In this document: positions 12,101 to 22,432 of the stretch, one piece after another
How the letters are laid out: each line of letters begins with the position of its first letter
Position numbering within the stretch: the stretch's first letter is position 1
Origin: Galaxea fascicularis
Taxonomy: Eukaryota > Cnidaria > Anthozoa > Scleractinia > Euphylliidae
Direction of reading: 5' to 3'
DNA: 64,000 nucleotides
Assembly: GCA_948470475.1 (NCBI GenBank)
Contig: OX419335.1
Span: forward strand, 35,999,297 to 36,063,296
The notes under the pieces: model-generated
The model's input: the letters and a program-made list of their open reading frames with translations, nothing else
Databases searched by the model: none
Told to the model about the DNA's origin: nothing
Position numbers and translations under genes: made by a program

Positions 12101-15100
12101 TTTCGAAGTTAAACAATTTCAATAATTTCGAAAGCGTCACAGAAACGAGAAGTTATTTTGAAATGACGTTTTCGTCGCCGTCGTCGTTGCTAAAACTCCC
12201 TAATATCTTGGCAATGCACAACTCGATGTGAAAAACTTCAGTTGCCTTTTCTGATTTGTATTACTATTTTTTTTCTCTGCGTAGAAACATCAGATCACAG
12301 TGATATCGAGTCCCGTGTTCGTCGGCTGAGAGATCAACTTGAACTTCGCAAACGGGAGGTGAAGCGTTTGTATAATGAAAGGAAAAAGCAGCGGAAAGCC
12401 ATGCTGCGGGCTCAGGAAGCCAGTTTAAGACAAGAGCTACAGGTGAGTGAGACAGTGACAAGCTTGAATGTTATGTTATTCGTGACGCTGGTGATTCACC
12501 CCTTTTAACGGTCTTTTTTACTGGCCATAGTTTTAGTCCTTTGAACAGACGGGGTCGATATTCTCGTTGCTCCTTTTGCAAGTGCATGGAACACTTGTTC
12601 AGCTGGTTAAATATTACCTTACCACAACTTGAAGACACAGCTGGTTAAATATTACCTTAGGTACCTTGAGGACTAAGCAATTGACAGACTAGCTGTGTTT
12701 TCCACCGTGCTTTGAATAGTTTTCAGAATATTTGCCATCAAAGAAGTTTTGCAAGGTATGTGTTCGGTGGGGAGGACAAGTGTCCGCTCTGAGCTTTAGA
12801 GTTTACATTGACAAGGACCAACAAAACTGTTTGGAAAGCAGCATCAGACCCTACTTCCGTCACAATTCGAGTTTTCAGGATCGTTGATATTTCATTTGTT
12901 CATATTTGCTAGGCTGTTGAAATGGTGATCTCAAGGACAAAGGCTGAGCTGAATCGACCTCAAACAGACTCTAAAAAACTAGAGACAGGCTCAGTGGACC
13001 AGCACTCAATCAGCGCCAGGAGCGACTCAAGCCATGCCAGTTCATCTCCCACACGCGAAGTCAGATATCAGCTCTCGCGGACTTCGGATGCTAGCGGAAG
13101 TCGTAAGCTTACCCCTTCTGATAAAGCTGCTTCTGTTTCGGCTAAGACTGAGCCTGTGGCGGGAAAAGGTTCATTTGCTGAGGATTTGGACACTAGTCTT
13201 CGTAGTGAGAGAACGATTTCTGATGCACCTAGCTTGAAAGAGAAAGAAGAAAAATCGTCCTCTTTGTACGAGTTACAATCTCTTGCGAAAGAGGAGGGTT
13301 CGTTGACTGACAAGGATGACCTTAATCGAAGCGTGAGGGCTCGAAGCGATGACGAAACACTCTCGAGAAATGGCCGACAGTTGTCGGAGAGCGAACAAAG
13401 AAAGTCGTTGCTGGACCAAAACAATTCGGAGGCAGAAATCGAAGACGAAGCGAAGACTGCTGAAGGCTTGTCCGTAAGCGAAGAAAGCGTGGTTCGGACT
13501 GCATCGAAAGCGTCTTATTCCGAAGACAAATCGCGAAGCTCAAGTAAATCACTCTCGGTTGGTCGGAAGCATGCATCTGATATCGATGAGAAGGGATCGG
13601 TCAAAATCCCTGATGAAACTAAGTTCGACGAGGATTTATCTGTGAACGAGGAAAGTGAAATTATCACAAGGACCAAATCTCGCTCTGAGTCGTCTGTTCG
13701 CGACAGTGAGCGCAAATCCGTATCTGAGAAATCAAAGGACGATGTCTCCGAGCGGTCATTTCCCACGAGAACAAAATCCTCTCGCTCTGAGTCGTCTGCT
13801 CGCGATAGTGAACGTAAATCCGCATCGACCCATGATGGGGGGACAAAATCGATTGATTCTGTGATATCGAAATCTCAGTCACAGGAGAAGTCGCACACCC
13901 CCAGGCTAGCGTACAGTTCATCCTTTGAAAGCGTTCACAGTGAGAGAGACAGGACCGAGGATGATATCAGTGAACATATTAGCATCGAGGAGGACGTGAA
14001 AGACATTGAAGCCGACTGGAGCGTTAGAGATAACTCTACGCAAGAACGCCGACTGGAAGAAAAGTCTGTCGCAAAAGATAGAGAAAGCATGCGAGGTGCT
14101 TCTCAGGTCTCGGAGGATGCCTCCAGAGCTACGGATGAAAAATCCGAAATTGAAGAAGAACTTTCTTCAATTGGTAAATCGGCCTCTCTTGCTGAGGACA
14201 AAAGGGTAGCGTCTCAACGGACAGAACCATCTCTAGATAGGGAAAAATATTTACTAAAACCTGAGGCAAGTGAGGAACGTGTACCGTCTTATAGTGCTGA
14301 CTTCGAGCCCTCTCCTTTGGACGAAACAGATGATGGAAAATCGAATAATTTAATACCTCAGGCGTCTTACACGCCAGATTTTGATGCCTCTGGTTCAAGC
14401 GCTGTAAGTTTGGGCAAAAAAGAGGAGATTGACCGTCTTAGTGAGTACTCAAAGGAGAAAGACGGTTCAGAGTTAAGCAAAAGACAGGTAAAGGACGTTG
14501 CACGGCCTGAAATACTGACGGTCGCGTCAGAACAAGCAACTGACGAGGAAAGCATAGCGGAAGAGCTCAGTGAACGGGCTGAAGATCTTGGAGACATCGA
14601 TGATAAAGAGGAAGGTAGTGCGAAAAACGAGTTTGAAACGCGAGTTTCAGGCGCTGAGCAGAAAACAACGGACGATGTTATTCCAGTTTCACGTGAAGCT
14701 CGAGAAGAGGCTGTTGAAAGGCGTAAACCTGGAGGCAAACATTCTGATCGGCAATCCGCGGATAGAATCGTGGAAGACTTGTCCGCCATGTTGATAACCG
14801 AGTCTATGAACTGTGTGACGAGAGTGTTCGAAAAGCGTCGAGGGACAACCGAAGATGTACCGAGGGTCAGCAAAGATACTGGCATCATTGGCCACGATGC
14901 AGCGAAAGGAAGCGAAATTCTTGGGAACACTGCTGAAGAGGCACCGAAGGCTAGCGAAATGTTTGGCTATAATAAAAAGGAAGAAAAAACTTCGTTTAAA
15001 GATGACGAGGACGTCTTTCGGTGGTTGGTGGAGGAGGAATCTCCGGAAGCTGATATAATTTCTCTCTCAGGGGGTGAAGAATCGGTTTCTGGACTGGACT

Positions 15101-16329
15101 TTAAGGAAGACTTGATTCCCGGATTGAAGACACGAGAAGATTTGGTTCCATCTCGTGAGAAACCTCAGCAAGACTTGCACATTCAGCAACAAGCGCACGG
15201 AAAAAAGAGAGACTCTATGGTGAATAAGCTTTCAGACGCACTGTTAAAGGAAGCTGCTTCACAAATGATCGCTATCATGAGGGTCAAACAGGCCAAACTT
15301 ACTGGGGAGCAAAACAAACAAAGTACCGACTCATCTGCCACCTCTAAGGGGACGACAGGAGACGAACCCCACTCGGGAGAGGAGAGTCCTCGTTCACCGC
15401 CTATATATAGTCGATTCATGGCCGTGCAGCGGTTTCCCGAGGGAGTATCGAAGTTCCTGGATGATACAGCGACACCTCCCGGAAGTCCAACAGACAAGAG
15501 GAGATCATCCCTCGACGAGAAAGAATTGGCAGACAAGCTTGATCAGTTGCGACGGTTACACGAACACCTTGAGTTAGATGAAGATGAGGATGGCGACCGC
15601 TTAGAATTTACGGTTCATACAAACAAACTTATTGAGTTTCCCGCGGAAGAGGAGGATGAGGAAGAGGAGCTTTCCAGGCGATCCAGAGCAGCTTCGTTCC
15701 TGTTCTCCGTTCCTCATCGCCCAAGTGAAGTCAGTCCCGTAGTGGCTTCGTCACTGTCGTTTTTCTTTGACCGCAGAAGACGAGGATTGCCGATCGGCAT
15801 GGTGTCGCCGCCGTCGGAAATCATCGGAGAAGACGAAGCAGACGACGACCTTGAAGCGAATAGTAAACGAGTGTACCGGCGACTGGTTTTCGATTTGAGC
15901 GGTAATGTACTAAAAGAGCTATTATCTGAGGAGGTTCCGTCTAATCGACCGTCATGGATGAAAGCGAAACCTCGACGAAAGCGGCGTTTTCATCGCGGAT
16001 TGCAGCCGTTGGTGAATGAAGGAGACTATCTCCCAGTAGTGGAACAACAAGTTTTGAATTTAATTGGATTAGGTGACGCGAGGCCTTCTTTAGATCGTGT
16101 TCGCCGGAAAACGCCGCTGAAGGCGGGTAAGAAGGATTTCGTTGACGCCATTCTGATCCAGGAGCTGCGTGAAGAGGAGCCATTGTGGATTGATTATGAT
16201 GATGATGAACTTGCGGTGAAGTTCCAAGTGGCAGATGCCATCTTTGAATCGCTGCTGTCCGAAACTGCAATGGTCGTGAATGCTGTTCAAATGAGGCGCG
16301 AGGCCAGAGCGGATGTCTTAACCAGCTAG
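6174..16329 (+). CDS. CEP350: CEP350 (centrosome-associated protein 350), 3' part of the gene
   Basis: Four exons are supported: 6174-6385, 7711-8163, 12285-12442 and 12913-16329 (stop TAG). Splice phases agree throughout (enters in phase 2, then 1, 1, 0), giving at least 1,412 residues. Exon 1 encodes a charged coiled coil (KRRKEAENLLEDKKK). Exon 3 carries SDIESRVRRLRDQLELRK followed by QEASLRQELQ, a CEP350 hallmark. Exon 4 is one 3.4-kb exon, Ser/Glu/Lys-rich and probably disordered, ending in the conserved C-terminus: SKRVYRRLVFDLSGNVLKE, then PSWMK, then ILIQELREEEPLW and VKFQVADAIFESLL. In the family CEP350 is a centrosome and basal-body scaffold that works with FOP/CEP43 in microtubule anchoring and cilium formation. 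The CAP-Gly domain found in vertebrate CEP350 between the exon 3 coiled coil and the C-terminus is not visible here. The N-terminal half is outside the resolved region. Confidence 0.9.
6390..6605. mobile_element. Fold-back element abutting the CEP350 exon donor
   Basis: The left arm begins GGGCGCGTTTTTTTATTC and the right arm ends ATAAAAAAAACGCGCCC. Inner CTGGAAT/ATTCCAG and GAATGG-type boxes also pair. The element starts four bases inside the intron, so the splice donor GTAAGG at 6386 overlaps or touches its edge. Confidence 0.65.
8565..8620. repeat. Perfect 56-bp palindrome
   Basis: Two 27-bp arms (8565-8591 and 8594-8620) are exactly complementary, separated by the dinucleotide AC. The arms begin AACTGAAAAAGTTACAATTC and end at GGGTCG around the centre. 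This is long enough to extrude as a cruciform or form a strong hairpin in pre-mRNA. Confidence 0.95.
11219..11430. mobile_element. TTAA-flanked MITE, family A copy 1
   Basis: TTAA lies at both ends (11219-11222 and 11427-11430). Inverted termini are CCCTTTAACTCC and GGAGTGTAAGGG. The interior includes CAGACAGGTGATGAGAATAG and ACTAATGTACAAGGAACTG. Copies occur at 29719-29914 and about 51542-51730. TTAA duplication is typical of piggyBac-type insertion, so a non-autonomous piggyBac-like element is plausible but unproven. Confidence 0.7.
11843..12201. mobile_element. Fold-back MITE, family B copy 2
   Basis: The left arm AGAGGTTTAGCAAC pairs imperfectly with the right arm GTTGCTAAAACTCCCT. It shares internal boxes with 4766-5221: TTTCTCGAGAACGTGAG, TCATAGTAATTTAG and ACGAGAAGTTAT. 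It ends about 85 bp before the next CEP350 exon. Confidence 0.65.
12600..12668 (+). repeat. Short direct duplication
   Basis: The stretch CAGCTGGTTAAATATTACCT occurs twice about 41 bp apart, in the intron between the last two CEP350 exons. It looks like a recent small duplication. Confidence 0.8.
12913..16329 (+). other. CEP350: CEP350 terminal exon: low-complexity linker plus conserved C-terminus
   Basis: This exon follows the acceptor TTTGCTAG at 12912 and contributes 1,138 residues. The N-terminal 800 or so are polar and charged with many SE, SS and RK runs. They include a duplicated segment (13678-13724 and 13780-13826) and Y-S-x-D-F-E-like motifs near 13907, 14284 and 14364. Two helical segments, near 14764-14835 (EDLSAMLITESMNCVTRVF) and 15220-15300 (NKLSDALLKEAASQMIAIM), resemble a helix in human CEP350 that precedes the ELAKRL segment; ELADKLDQLRRLHEHLEL follows at about 15522. 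The acidic run at 15640-15675 is EEEDEEEE. The last 150 residues align by eye with the human C-terminus. Confidence 0.85.
13678..13826 (+). repeat. CEP350: Intra-exonic tandem duplication in CEP350
   Basis: Segments 13678-13724 and 13780-13826 are about 89% identical and encode near-identical peptides, SRSESSVRDSERKS and SRSESSARDSERKS. Most of the substitutions are synonymous or V/A, so the reading frame and Ser/Arg composition have been kept. Confidence 0.9.
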
Positions 16330-17435
16330 TATTGCCTAAAATGTGAGATGTATTTCTCGTAATAAGAAAAAAATGTTTTGGCTGTATGGCGGAACAATAG
16401 CGCACAGAGAGATTTCAATAAGAGCCTATTAAAGGTCGACGGCTTTTACTGAAGGAATAAGCTGGCTTTTCCAGATAGTTTGCCGTTGGTGGAATGTTTG
16501 ATTATTTTTTGTATAGAATCATATTTGACATCATTTTGATTCATCCTCGGTCCACATACATGATTCATGTCATGTACTGACTTATCTGGCAGACTTGCAA
16601 CTCTTCCTTCATCCGTTTAGATGACTCAGTGTTGTTCCGTAATGCAGTCAGTTTAATTTATCCTAAATCAAGCTCTCTGGTGCTTTTCTCGTTTTTCAAG
16701 CGGCGATAAGCATGATTCTTGTGGTTGTTACTCGTTCTACATTCCACTACACTTCTCTGCTCTCTGATACCGTAACATCCGGAATATCAGCCCTGGGTTT
16801 CTGTTCGTTTGAAGAGAAGTTCTTGTCATTGATGTTCCACAATTACTTGGGTTTCATTATAAAAGCAACTTGAATTGCTTAACTAACAGGCCAAACGTTT
16901 TCGGAAGGACTTATTGGTGTTTGGGGTTTTTCCGTTATTTCACCAGCCGGTTAACATTTGTACGCAGGCCTGATTCGACAGGAAATGTTTGGCGCCCACA
17001 GAAAATTATTTATCTTGTGCTCTGAAGAAACGACAACAACGACAATGTTGAATGTGTAAAATTGCAAGATTCTCATATTTATTCGCTCGGATGACGCGTT
17101 CTATCGTGTCCCTAGCCAAATTTTTACCAACCACCAAAGAGAGTTATTTTTTCGTAACTGAAGTAAAAGCTGAATGAAAAATTGCCTCAACAACGATTTT
17201 ACAATAGTTTCTTTTGTCTTGGACTTTATTGACCTCTGAGTGTACAGGATTCAGTGGTAGTCCCACAACATTCAATGGTCATGGATGTAACTTAGGTTCA
17301 ACGTGAAACATGGTCCATGGTTTGTACAATGGTAGTGATAAATTATGAATTTCGTGCCCTGGGTAATAACCCGAGAGCGCTTTGCTGTAATTATGAATAC
17401 AGAGCTGCGATTTTATTTTTTGTTTGAATACTGTA

Positions 17436-17458
17436 AATAAATGAGTTTGTTGAATAAA
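17436..17458 (+). terminator. Probable CEP350 polyadenylation signals
   Basis: Two canonical AATAAA hexamers lie at 17436-17441 and 17453-17458, about 1.1 kb after the CEP350 stop. The stretch between stop and signals has no open frame of interest and is best read as 3' UTR. Expected cleavage is about 10-30 nt downstream of either hexamer. This rests on the hexamers alone. Confidence 0.5.
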
Positions 17459-17591
17459 AAAACTATATGTTTAATACTGAAGCAGTCTGGTCTCTATCCA
17501 ACGATGACCATAAAATGATTGCCCATGCGTAAACGTAAGCGTTTACAAGTTGTGCTATCCACACGAGAATCAATGTCGTTCTCAGAGCCCA

Positions 17592-17631
17592 CGTTCCCTT
17601 ACCAGCGTTCCCGGCCGCTGGTAAGGGAACG
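17592..17631. repeat. Short GC-rich hairpin
   Basis: The 16-bp arms CGTTCCCTTACCAGCG and CGCTGGTAAGGGAACG pair around an 8-nt loop. A second nested pair (GTAAGCGTTTA near 17528 with TAAACGCTTAC near 17650) encloses it, so this may be a small palindromic element lying just after the CEP350 poly(A) site. Confidence 0.7.
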
Positions 17632-18130
17632 AGATTGCACGAGATTTCATAAACGCTTACTGCGATCAGGCTCTATTTTCGTTCCGATGGTAAACCTTTC
17701 CCGCGGTAAGTGGTAAGTCTTCCACGGAGCGTCTACCGCCCACTTTTTTGATTGATTGACATTTTTCAAAATCAGCCAATCAAAATTACTTCCGCTACCC
17801 GTACTTGCTCTTGCGTGGTTCGTCACTTAGGAGTTAACGATTCTGTCAGTGACCAACTTGTTAGCCTTGTTCGCGACGCGACGCGTTCTCATGGCGAGAG
17901 CTTCCTATTTGTTGAATCTTTCGCCCTGGTAGATACTTGTGTCTAAGAATGTCGTTTCTGTAGTATATTGAAATGAAGAAGGTTGAATAAATTATCTTTT
18001 CGTGGGAAATAAATTATCTCCTGTACTTTTTAACCAGGCTTTCACGCTCGACCGTACTGGCTACCAGGATTTGAAGTTGCAGGATTTGCGTTTCTGTGTG
18101 CGCAGTGACAGAATTTTGTGTTTCAAAATT

Positions 18131-18280
18131 GAAATTTGGTGTTACCGAATTTGATGTCACGGGATAAAATTTGGTATCACGGAATTTGATGTCACAGAAT
18201 AGAATTAAGTCTTTCCGAATTTGACGTCGTGAGATATAATTTGGTGTTACCGAATTTGATGTCACAGGATAGAATTTATA
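18131..18280 (+). repeat. 35-bp tandem repeat, about four units
   Basis: Units begin at 18147, 18182, 18217 and 18252, each opening GAATTTGAYGTC and closing with a TTGGTRTYAC-like half. There are no spacers of constant length, so this is a minisatellite and not a CRISPR array. Confidence 0.85.
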
Positions 18281-18411
18281 TGCATATCTGCAAAATTGAT
18301 AGAGCATAATTTAGTTAGGCAACTAGAAATTAGGAGAGCTAATTTTGGTGGGGATCACACACCATATGGAAGTGCACAAGATTCTAACGTGTTAGGTAAT
18401 CACATGATTTC

Positions 18412-18565
18412 GAGTTCAATTTGGAATAAATAAGCACGAGTAATTTTTTCAAAGACTAACAAAAGTGCACGAGTAATTTTTTCAAAGACTAACAAAAGTG
18501 CACGAGCCCGTAGGGCGAGTGTTATTTGGGGTCTTTGAAAACTTTACAAGAGCTTATTTATTCTA
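18412..18565. repeat. 33-bp tandem duplication inside a fold-back
   Basis: The unit GCACGAGTAATTTTTTCAAA is repeated at 18434-18466 and 18467-18499, exact over 33 bp. The flanks TTGGAATAAATAAGC and GCTTATTTATTCTAA are inverted, as in a fold-back MITE with an internally duplicated arm. Confidence 0.8.
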
Positions 18566-19263
18566 AATTGCACGAGAAAAATCATGTGATTACTTGTTAA
18601 TAATATATGTACACAAATTTCACACAAATTTCAAAATGCTTTCCTTTTTAAACGGCCCGAAATAGAGCAAACAGTGAAAAGTTCAGGCTTGCTTGTTTCA
18701 AGAGCTCACCTTTTTTTAAGAGTGATTCCCTTCCAAAGGAGAATCAATTTCTTAAAATAGCTTTGCTGGGTGATCACCGGCGTCCTCGATATGCTTTTGG
18801 AGATGATTCTGTATTTGTTTTGTTACGGTTTTTCGAGGTACCCGTCAGTTACTTTTAACTTCAACTTCTTGCACTAATTTCGTCTTTCTGAAAAATTTCA
18901 ATTTTTTGCACTGTTTAGGATTACTTGACATGCTCTCTGCCAATCACAATGCAGAATTTTTTGTATGTATATTATTACGGAGATTATGCGGACTCCTTTG
19001 TTGATTTATATTCTTTTATTTTAGAATATATAATTTCCTTTACAATTTGCTCTTGCTTTAAGATTTTGAAACTCTGTTGCAGCAAACTTTATCGAAACCC
19101 TTTCGAGAGCCCCACATACACTTGAATCGGTGCGGGATTTATTTGCATTCTAATTCTAATCATATAATCTGCAAAGGGCGGTATATCCCATCACCGCAGA
19201 TGTGCAGATGTGCATGTGCCTATCATACAATTATAGTGCGAGTATTAAATTAAAATTAAAACG

Positions 19264-19820
19264 TCAGTGTTTTGAAAGATGGCACATGACGGCCTTTTTG
19301 AAAGCTTCTGGTGAATGCTTCTCGATGATACTATTTGGTAAGGAGTTCCAGTCTCTGATTGTACGTGCAATAGAACTGTGTTGGTATTTGTTTGTTTTAG
19401 CACCAACTTGAATGAATTTCTTGGGATGGAATTGCCTAGTGCCCTGTCGCCTTTTAAATAATATATAGTGTGGGAATTGTATCGCTGATAGACCAGAAAC
19501 TACTTTAAACATCATTGTGAGTCGTGCCAATTTCCTTCTGTCCTTGAGTGTTGGCCATTTCAGTTCATTCAGAATTTTCGTGACAAATCCAGGAGTGGTG
19601 CTGTATTCATTTTTAACAAAACGTGCCGCTCGTCTCTGCACACTCTCAAGGTCCTTTATCTGTTTTTGAATGTACGGGTCCCATGTACAGGAGCCATACT
19701 CAAGCTGTGGTCTAACTAAAGCAAGATAGGCTTGCTCCTTTACATGTTCAGGGCACTTATTTAAGTTTCTTCTTATAAAGCCAAGAGATCTGTTGGCTTT
19801 GCATGTGGGAATTTTTTAAT
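19264..19820 (-). mobile_element. 5'-truncated LINE: reverse transcriptase C-terminal fragment
   Basis: On the minus strand a single open frame encodes KANRSLGFIRRNLNKCPE, then LALVRPQLEYGSCTWDPY, then VQRRAARFVKNEYS, KDRRKLARLTMMFK and IRDWNSLPNSIIE. This is the typical C-terminal tail of L2/CR1-type LINE reverse transcriptases. An in-frame stop lies just upstream near 19822, so only the 3' end was inserted or preserved. The surviving frame has no frameshift, suggesting a fairly young insertion. It is not a host gene. Confidence 0.85.
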
Positions 19821-21515
19821 GCATGAGAACAAGGCAAAAAAATACTGTCGTGCAATGGAAGAGAACAGAACACATAATTCAGATGAGTTTCTGTGGGACC
19901 AAGCTAGAATTTTAACATAAATCGAAATAGGTCTATTTTTTAAAATGATTTTTAATTTTTAACTTTTTACTGAACTTTTAACTTGCCGCCAATATGGCTC
20001 GCCACTTGAGTTAGCCTTCTCTCGGTTCTTCTCGGAGGTGTGGCGTACATTATACGTATATAAAGGAACACGTGACGTTGGCGGGAGAGATTGGCCGGCC
20101 GCATCACAAGCGCTTTGACCGATTAAAGGTCCAGTTATCATCAAACCAGTAGTTCAGTTTCAGTCTTCTCCTTTCTTTATCTAAGAGCTCAGTTGTAACT
20201 TCATAAGTGGCCTGATCATCACCTTTCTTGCGCTTGCAAAGATTATTAAAATGATCGTCTACTCTTGCTCTCATTTGATCTTAGGTTTCAAAGGTGTATC
20301 GAATTTGAAAAATGAGTGTCGCATAATTCCTACACATTTTAGGCGTTGTAATCGTAGAAGGAAAAACGGGACATGTATTTGATAGTTTAGAGGAAAATTG
20401 TTATGTTGCACTGAGCTGCTGCATTGTGATTTTTAAAGTCGTAAACTTTGCATGCAAAGCATTTAAATATGATTGTTGCGTTATAAGAAAAAATGAAAAG
20501 TGAATTAAGTTTAAGTTCACTGTCCAAATTCTTGAGTTCATTCCATTCTTCATTACTGAAAAAGCGACCACTTCCGGTCTGGGGATCATTTGCGGTCCGA
20601 GGCAGTGCGGATCATTTCCAGTCTGGAGATCATTTACGGGCCTGTACCGGTCTTAAAAATTTTGTCTTTAGGCGTGAAATGTTCAAACAGAAGCCATAGT
20701 TAAATCTGTGGAGAAGACGGATGTTTTGATTAACTTGTCTACGAGATTTGCCTGCCTAGGATAAAGGGATTTTTTAGGCTCGGCGCGTGAGATTGTGGAA
20801 AAGAAAAAACTAGGGTCACACGTGCATCGGTCCTAAATTGTGGAAGACATGTTTTTCTTCTTGGAGTTGTGTGGAGCTGAAAATGGAAGTATATAATCCT
20901 AAAGATTAATCGGCAGTAAAAAGGAGGACATAAGGGTTTAAAGAGACGAATTTCCAAAACACAACCTGTCTGCTCAAATTTTCAAGCCTAATCGCGGACC
21001 CAGGGATGATGCCACAGGGCGGGAAACGGTGTTCTTGAATTTCGATTTTCTTTTTGAGAATAATTTGAGTTACTATTTGAGTGCAACGTTGGTTTTTGGG
21101 CTTGGCAAGTCGCACTCACTGATCTGCGATGAAGTGATCACTTTGAACAGGGGTGAATCATGCGTAGCGACAGCGTGTTTATGTCGACGCTCGCAAGAAA
21201 ATCGAAAGTTTTCCGCTCCGAACAACAAAATTGTTGATTCCAAACTTTTTGGCTGGAAAAACTGTTTGTCGGTTATTTGGTCTTCCTTAATTCATGGTTG
21301 TGTTGTTATGTGATATCCGAATGGTTGCGGCGAACGTGCGTGAGATTTTAGCAATGTTTGCTTTCAAGATGTTTTTTTTTTCCACTCCTTAATAGGTAAC
21401 CAAACCTTTGGCATTAGAAAATGTTTCCTTAAGTATTCCCGTTTAAGGAGCGATTAATTTGAAAAGCCTTGCTTGGTTGTGATCTTGACTAAAGGTTAAT
21501 ATTTGCACGAGTTAC

Positions 21516-21905
21516 AATTGGCCATTCCAGAGTTGCGCAGGGAACTGGGGCGAGTTTCAATTTTTAAAAAATCCATAAATTGACACCATCATATGAAAGA
21601 CACCGTCGAGTTTGGTCGTTTGACCAAGTTTGATTCTTTTAGGTTGAACAGAGACCAAGATATGGACTTTGAAACATCGTTCAAAATCCATACAAACGTC
21701 TCTAATTTTGAGGCTGCATCCCCCGAGTGTAACAAGTCCAACAAGTGTAAAATCCTGTCATTCACCTACTATTTGGAAATAACTGAGGAGAAAATCAATG
21801 TGTTTGCCCATTTTTAAGAATATCACAGAAGTTGTAAAAAAATACAGAGTTTGTGTGGTTTTAGGGGGCGCTGTCACAAATTTAGAGACATTTGTATGGA
21901 TTTTG
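21516..21905. mobile_element. Family H MITE, copy 2 (right end not found)
   Basis: It starts AATTGGCCATTCC, followed by GGGAACTGGGGCGAGTTTC, and continues with TTGACACCATCA and GGTTGAACAGAGACCAAG, matching 35173-35461. Unlike that copy, I did not find a right inverted terminus, so this one is degraded or truncated. Confidence 0.55.
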
Positions 21906-21922
21906 AATGATGTTTCCCTCAT

Positions 21923-22324
21923 AGCTTTATCTGGAGGCTACTTGAATCACAATCAAGTATCACTTTCCCTAAAATCTCTTTTAAGACTTCCTGTTGCAGA
22001 ATTCCTCCTAAATTTGGCTGTCCATTCAGGACAACACTTTCATCTCGCATGTTGCTATTCAACACTGACCTCAGAGACCTCCAGGCAAACCTTTTAATAC
22101 ATATAACGTAGTCTTTCCAAACCTTAGTTCATAAGAGAGCATTGGAGTCTCTTAGGTAGAGAGACTCCGAACTCGAAGCTACTGAGCAGTACTTCCCAGC
22201 TGTAGTGCTGTTTGTTACATTGAACAAGTTGCCTTGAACTAATTTGATTAATTCCTTTCCTGACCTGGGACCATTCAACTGAAAGCTCTTCAATAGACTC
22301 TAGTTTCCTGTGACTGTATCTCAC
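21923..22324 (-). pseudogene. Coding-like segment of unknown identity, frame-broken
   Basis: On the minus strand, 22324-22124 reads openly (RKLESIEELSVEWSQVRKG, then SSRQLVQCNKQHYSWEVLL) to a stop. A second frame then continues from about 22132 (VWKDYVICIKRFAWRSLR, then LNGQPNLGGILQQEV, then LKEILGKVILDCDSS) to a stop near 21923. Composition is protein-like in both and hydrophobic in the antisense, but the frame changes near 22125-22135 with no clear intron. I do not recognise the protein. It lies about 110 nt downstream of the C11orf98-like stop, so it could be that gene's 3' UTR, a decayed gene or mis-phased exons. Confidence 0.35.
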
Positions 22325-22432
22325 AATAATTTACTGTACAGGACAGTTGATGATTGTCAAATTTTCAAACTAGAGCTCTGTTAACTGTGCCTCTGGATGT
22401 GCAGTAGGGTCTCTCAGGACAGTGCACTGATC

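Larger units (their letters stand above)
8164..12284. other. Large CEP350 intron
   Basis: This 4.1-kb intron runs from GTGAGG at 8164 to the acceptor CTCTGCGTAG ending at 12284. It contains no supported gene. It holds a perfect palindrome (8565-8620), a TTAA-flanked MITE (11219-11430) and a family B fold-back element (11843-12201). Confidence 0.75.
16330..22432. other. Intergenic region between CEP350 and the C11orf98-like gene
   Basis: The first 1.1 kb is probably CEP350 3' UTR. Beyond it are a short hairpin (17592-17631), a 35-bp tandem repeat (18131-18280), a 33-bp tandem duplication within a fold-back (18412-18565), a LINE fragment (19264-19820), a small GGATCATTT-type repeat near 20585-20640, a family H MITE copy (21516-21905) and an unassigned coding-like segment (21923-22324, minus). 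Nothing else supportable was seen. Confidence 0.6.

Noticed and set aside
13515..14930. Minus-strand open frames of up to 187 codons under CEP350
   Set aside because: Ser/Arg-rich mirror frames produced by the biased composition of the coding strand; no independent support.
18131..18502. CRISPR-like array
   Set aside because: Units are head-to-tail without unique spacers, and the host is an animal.
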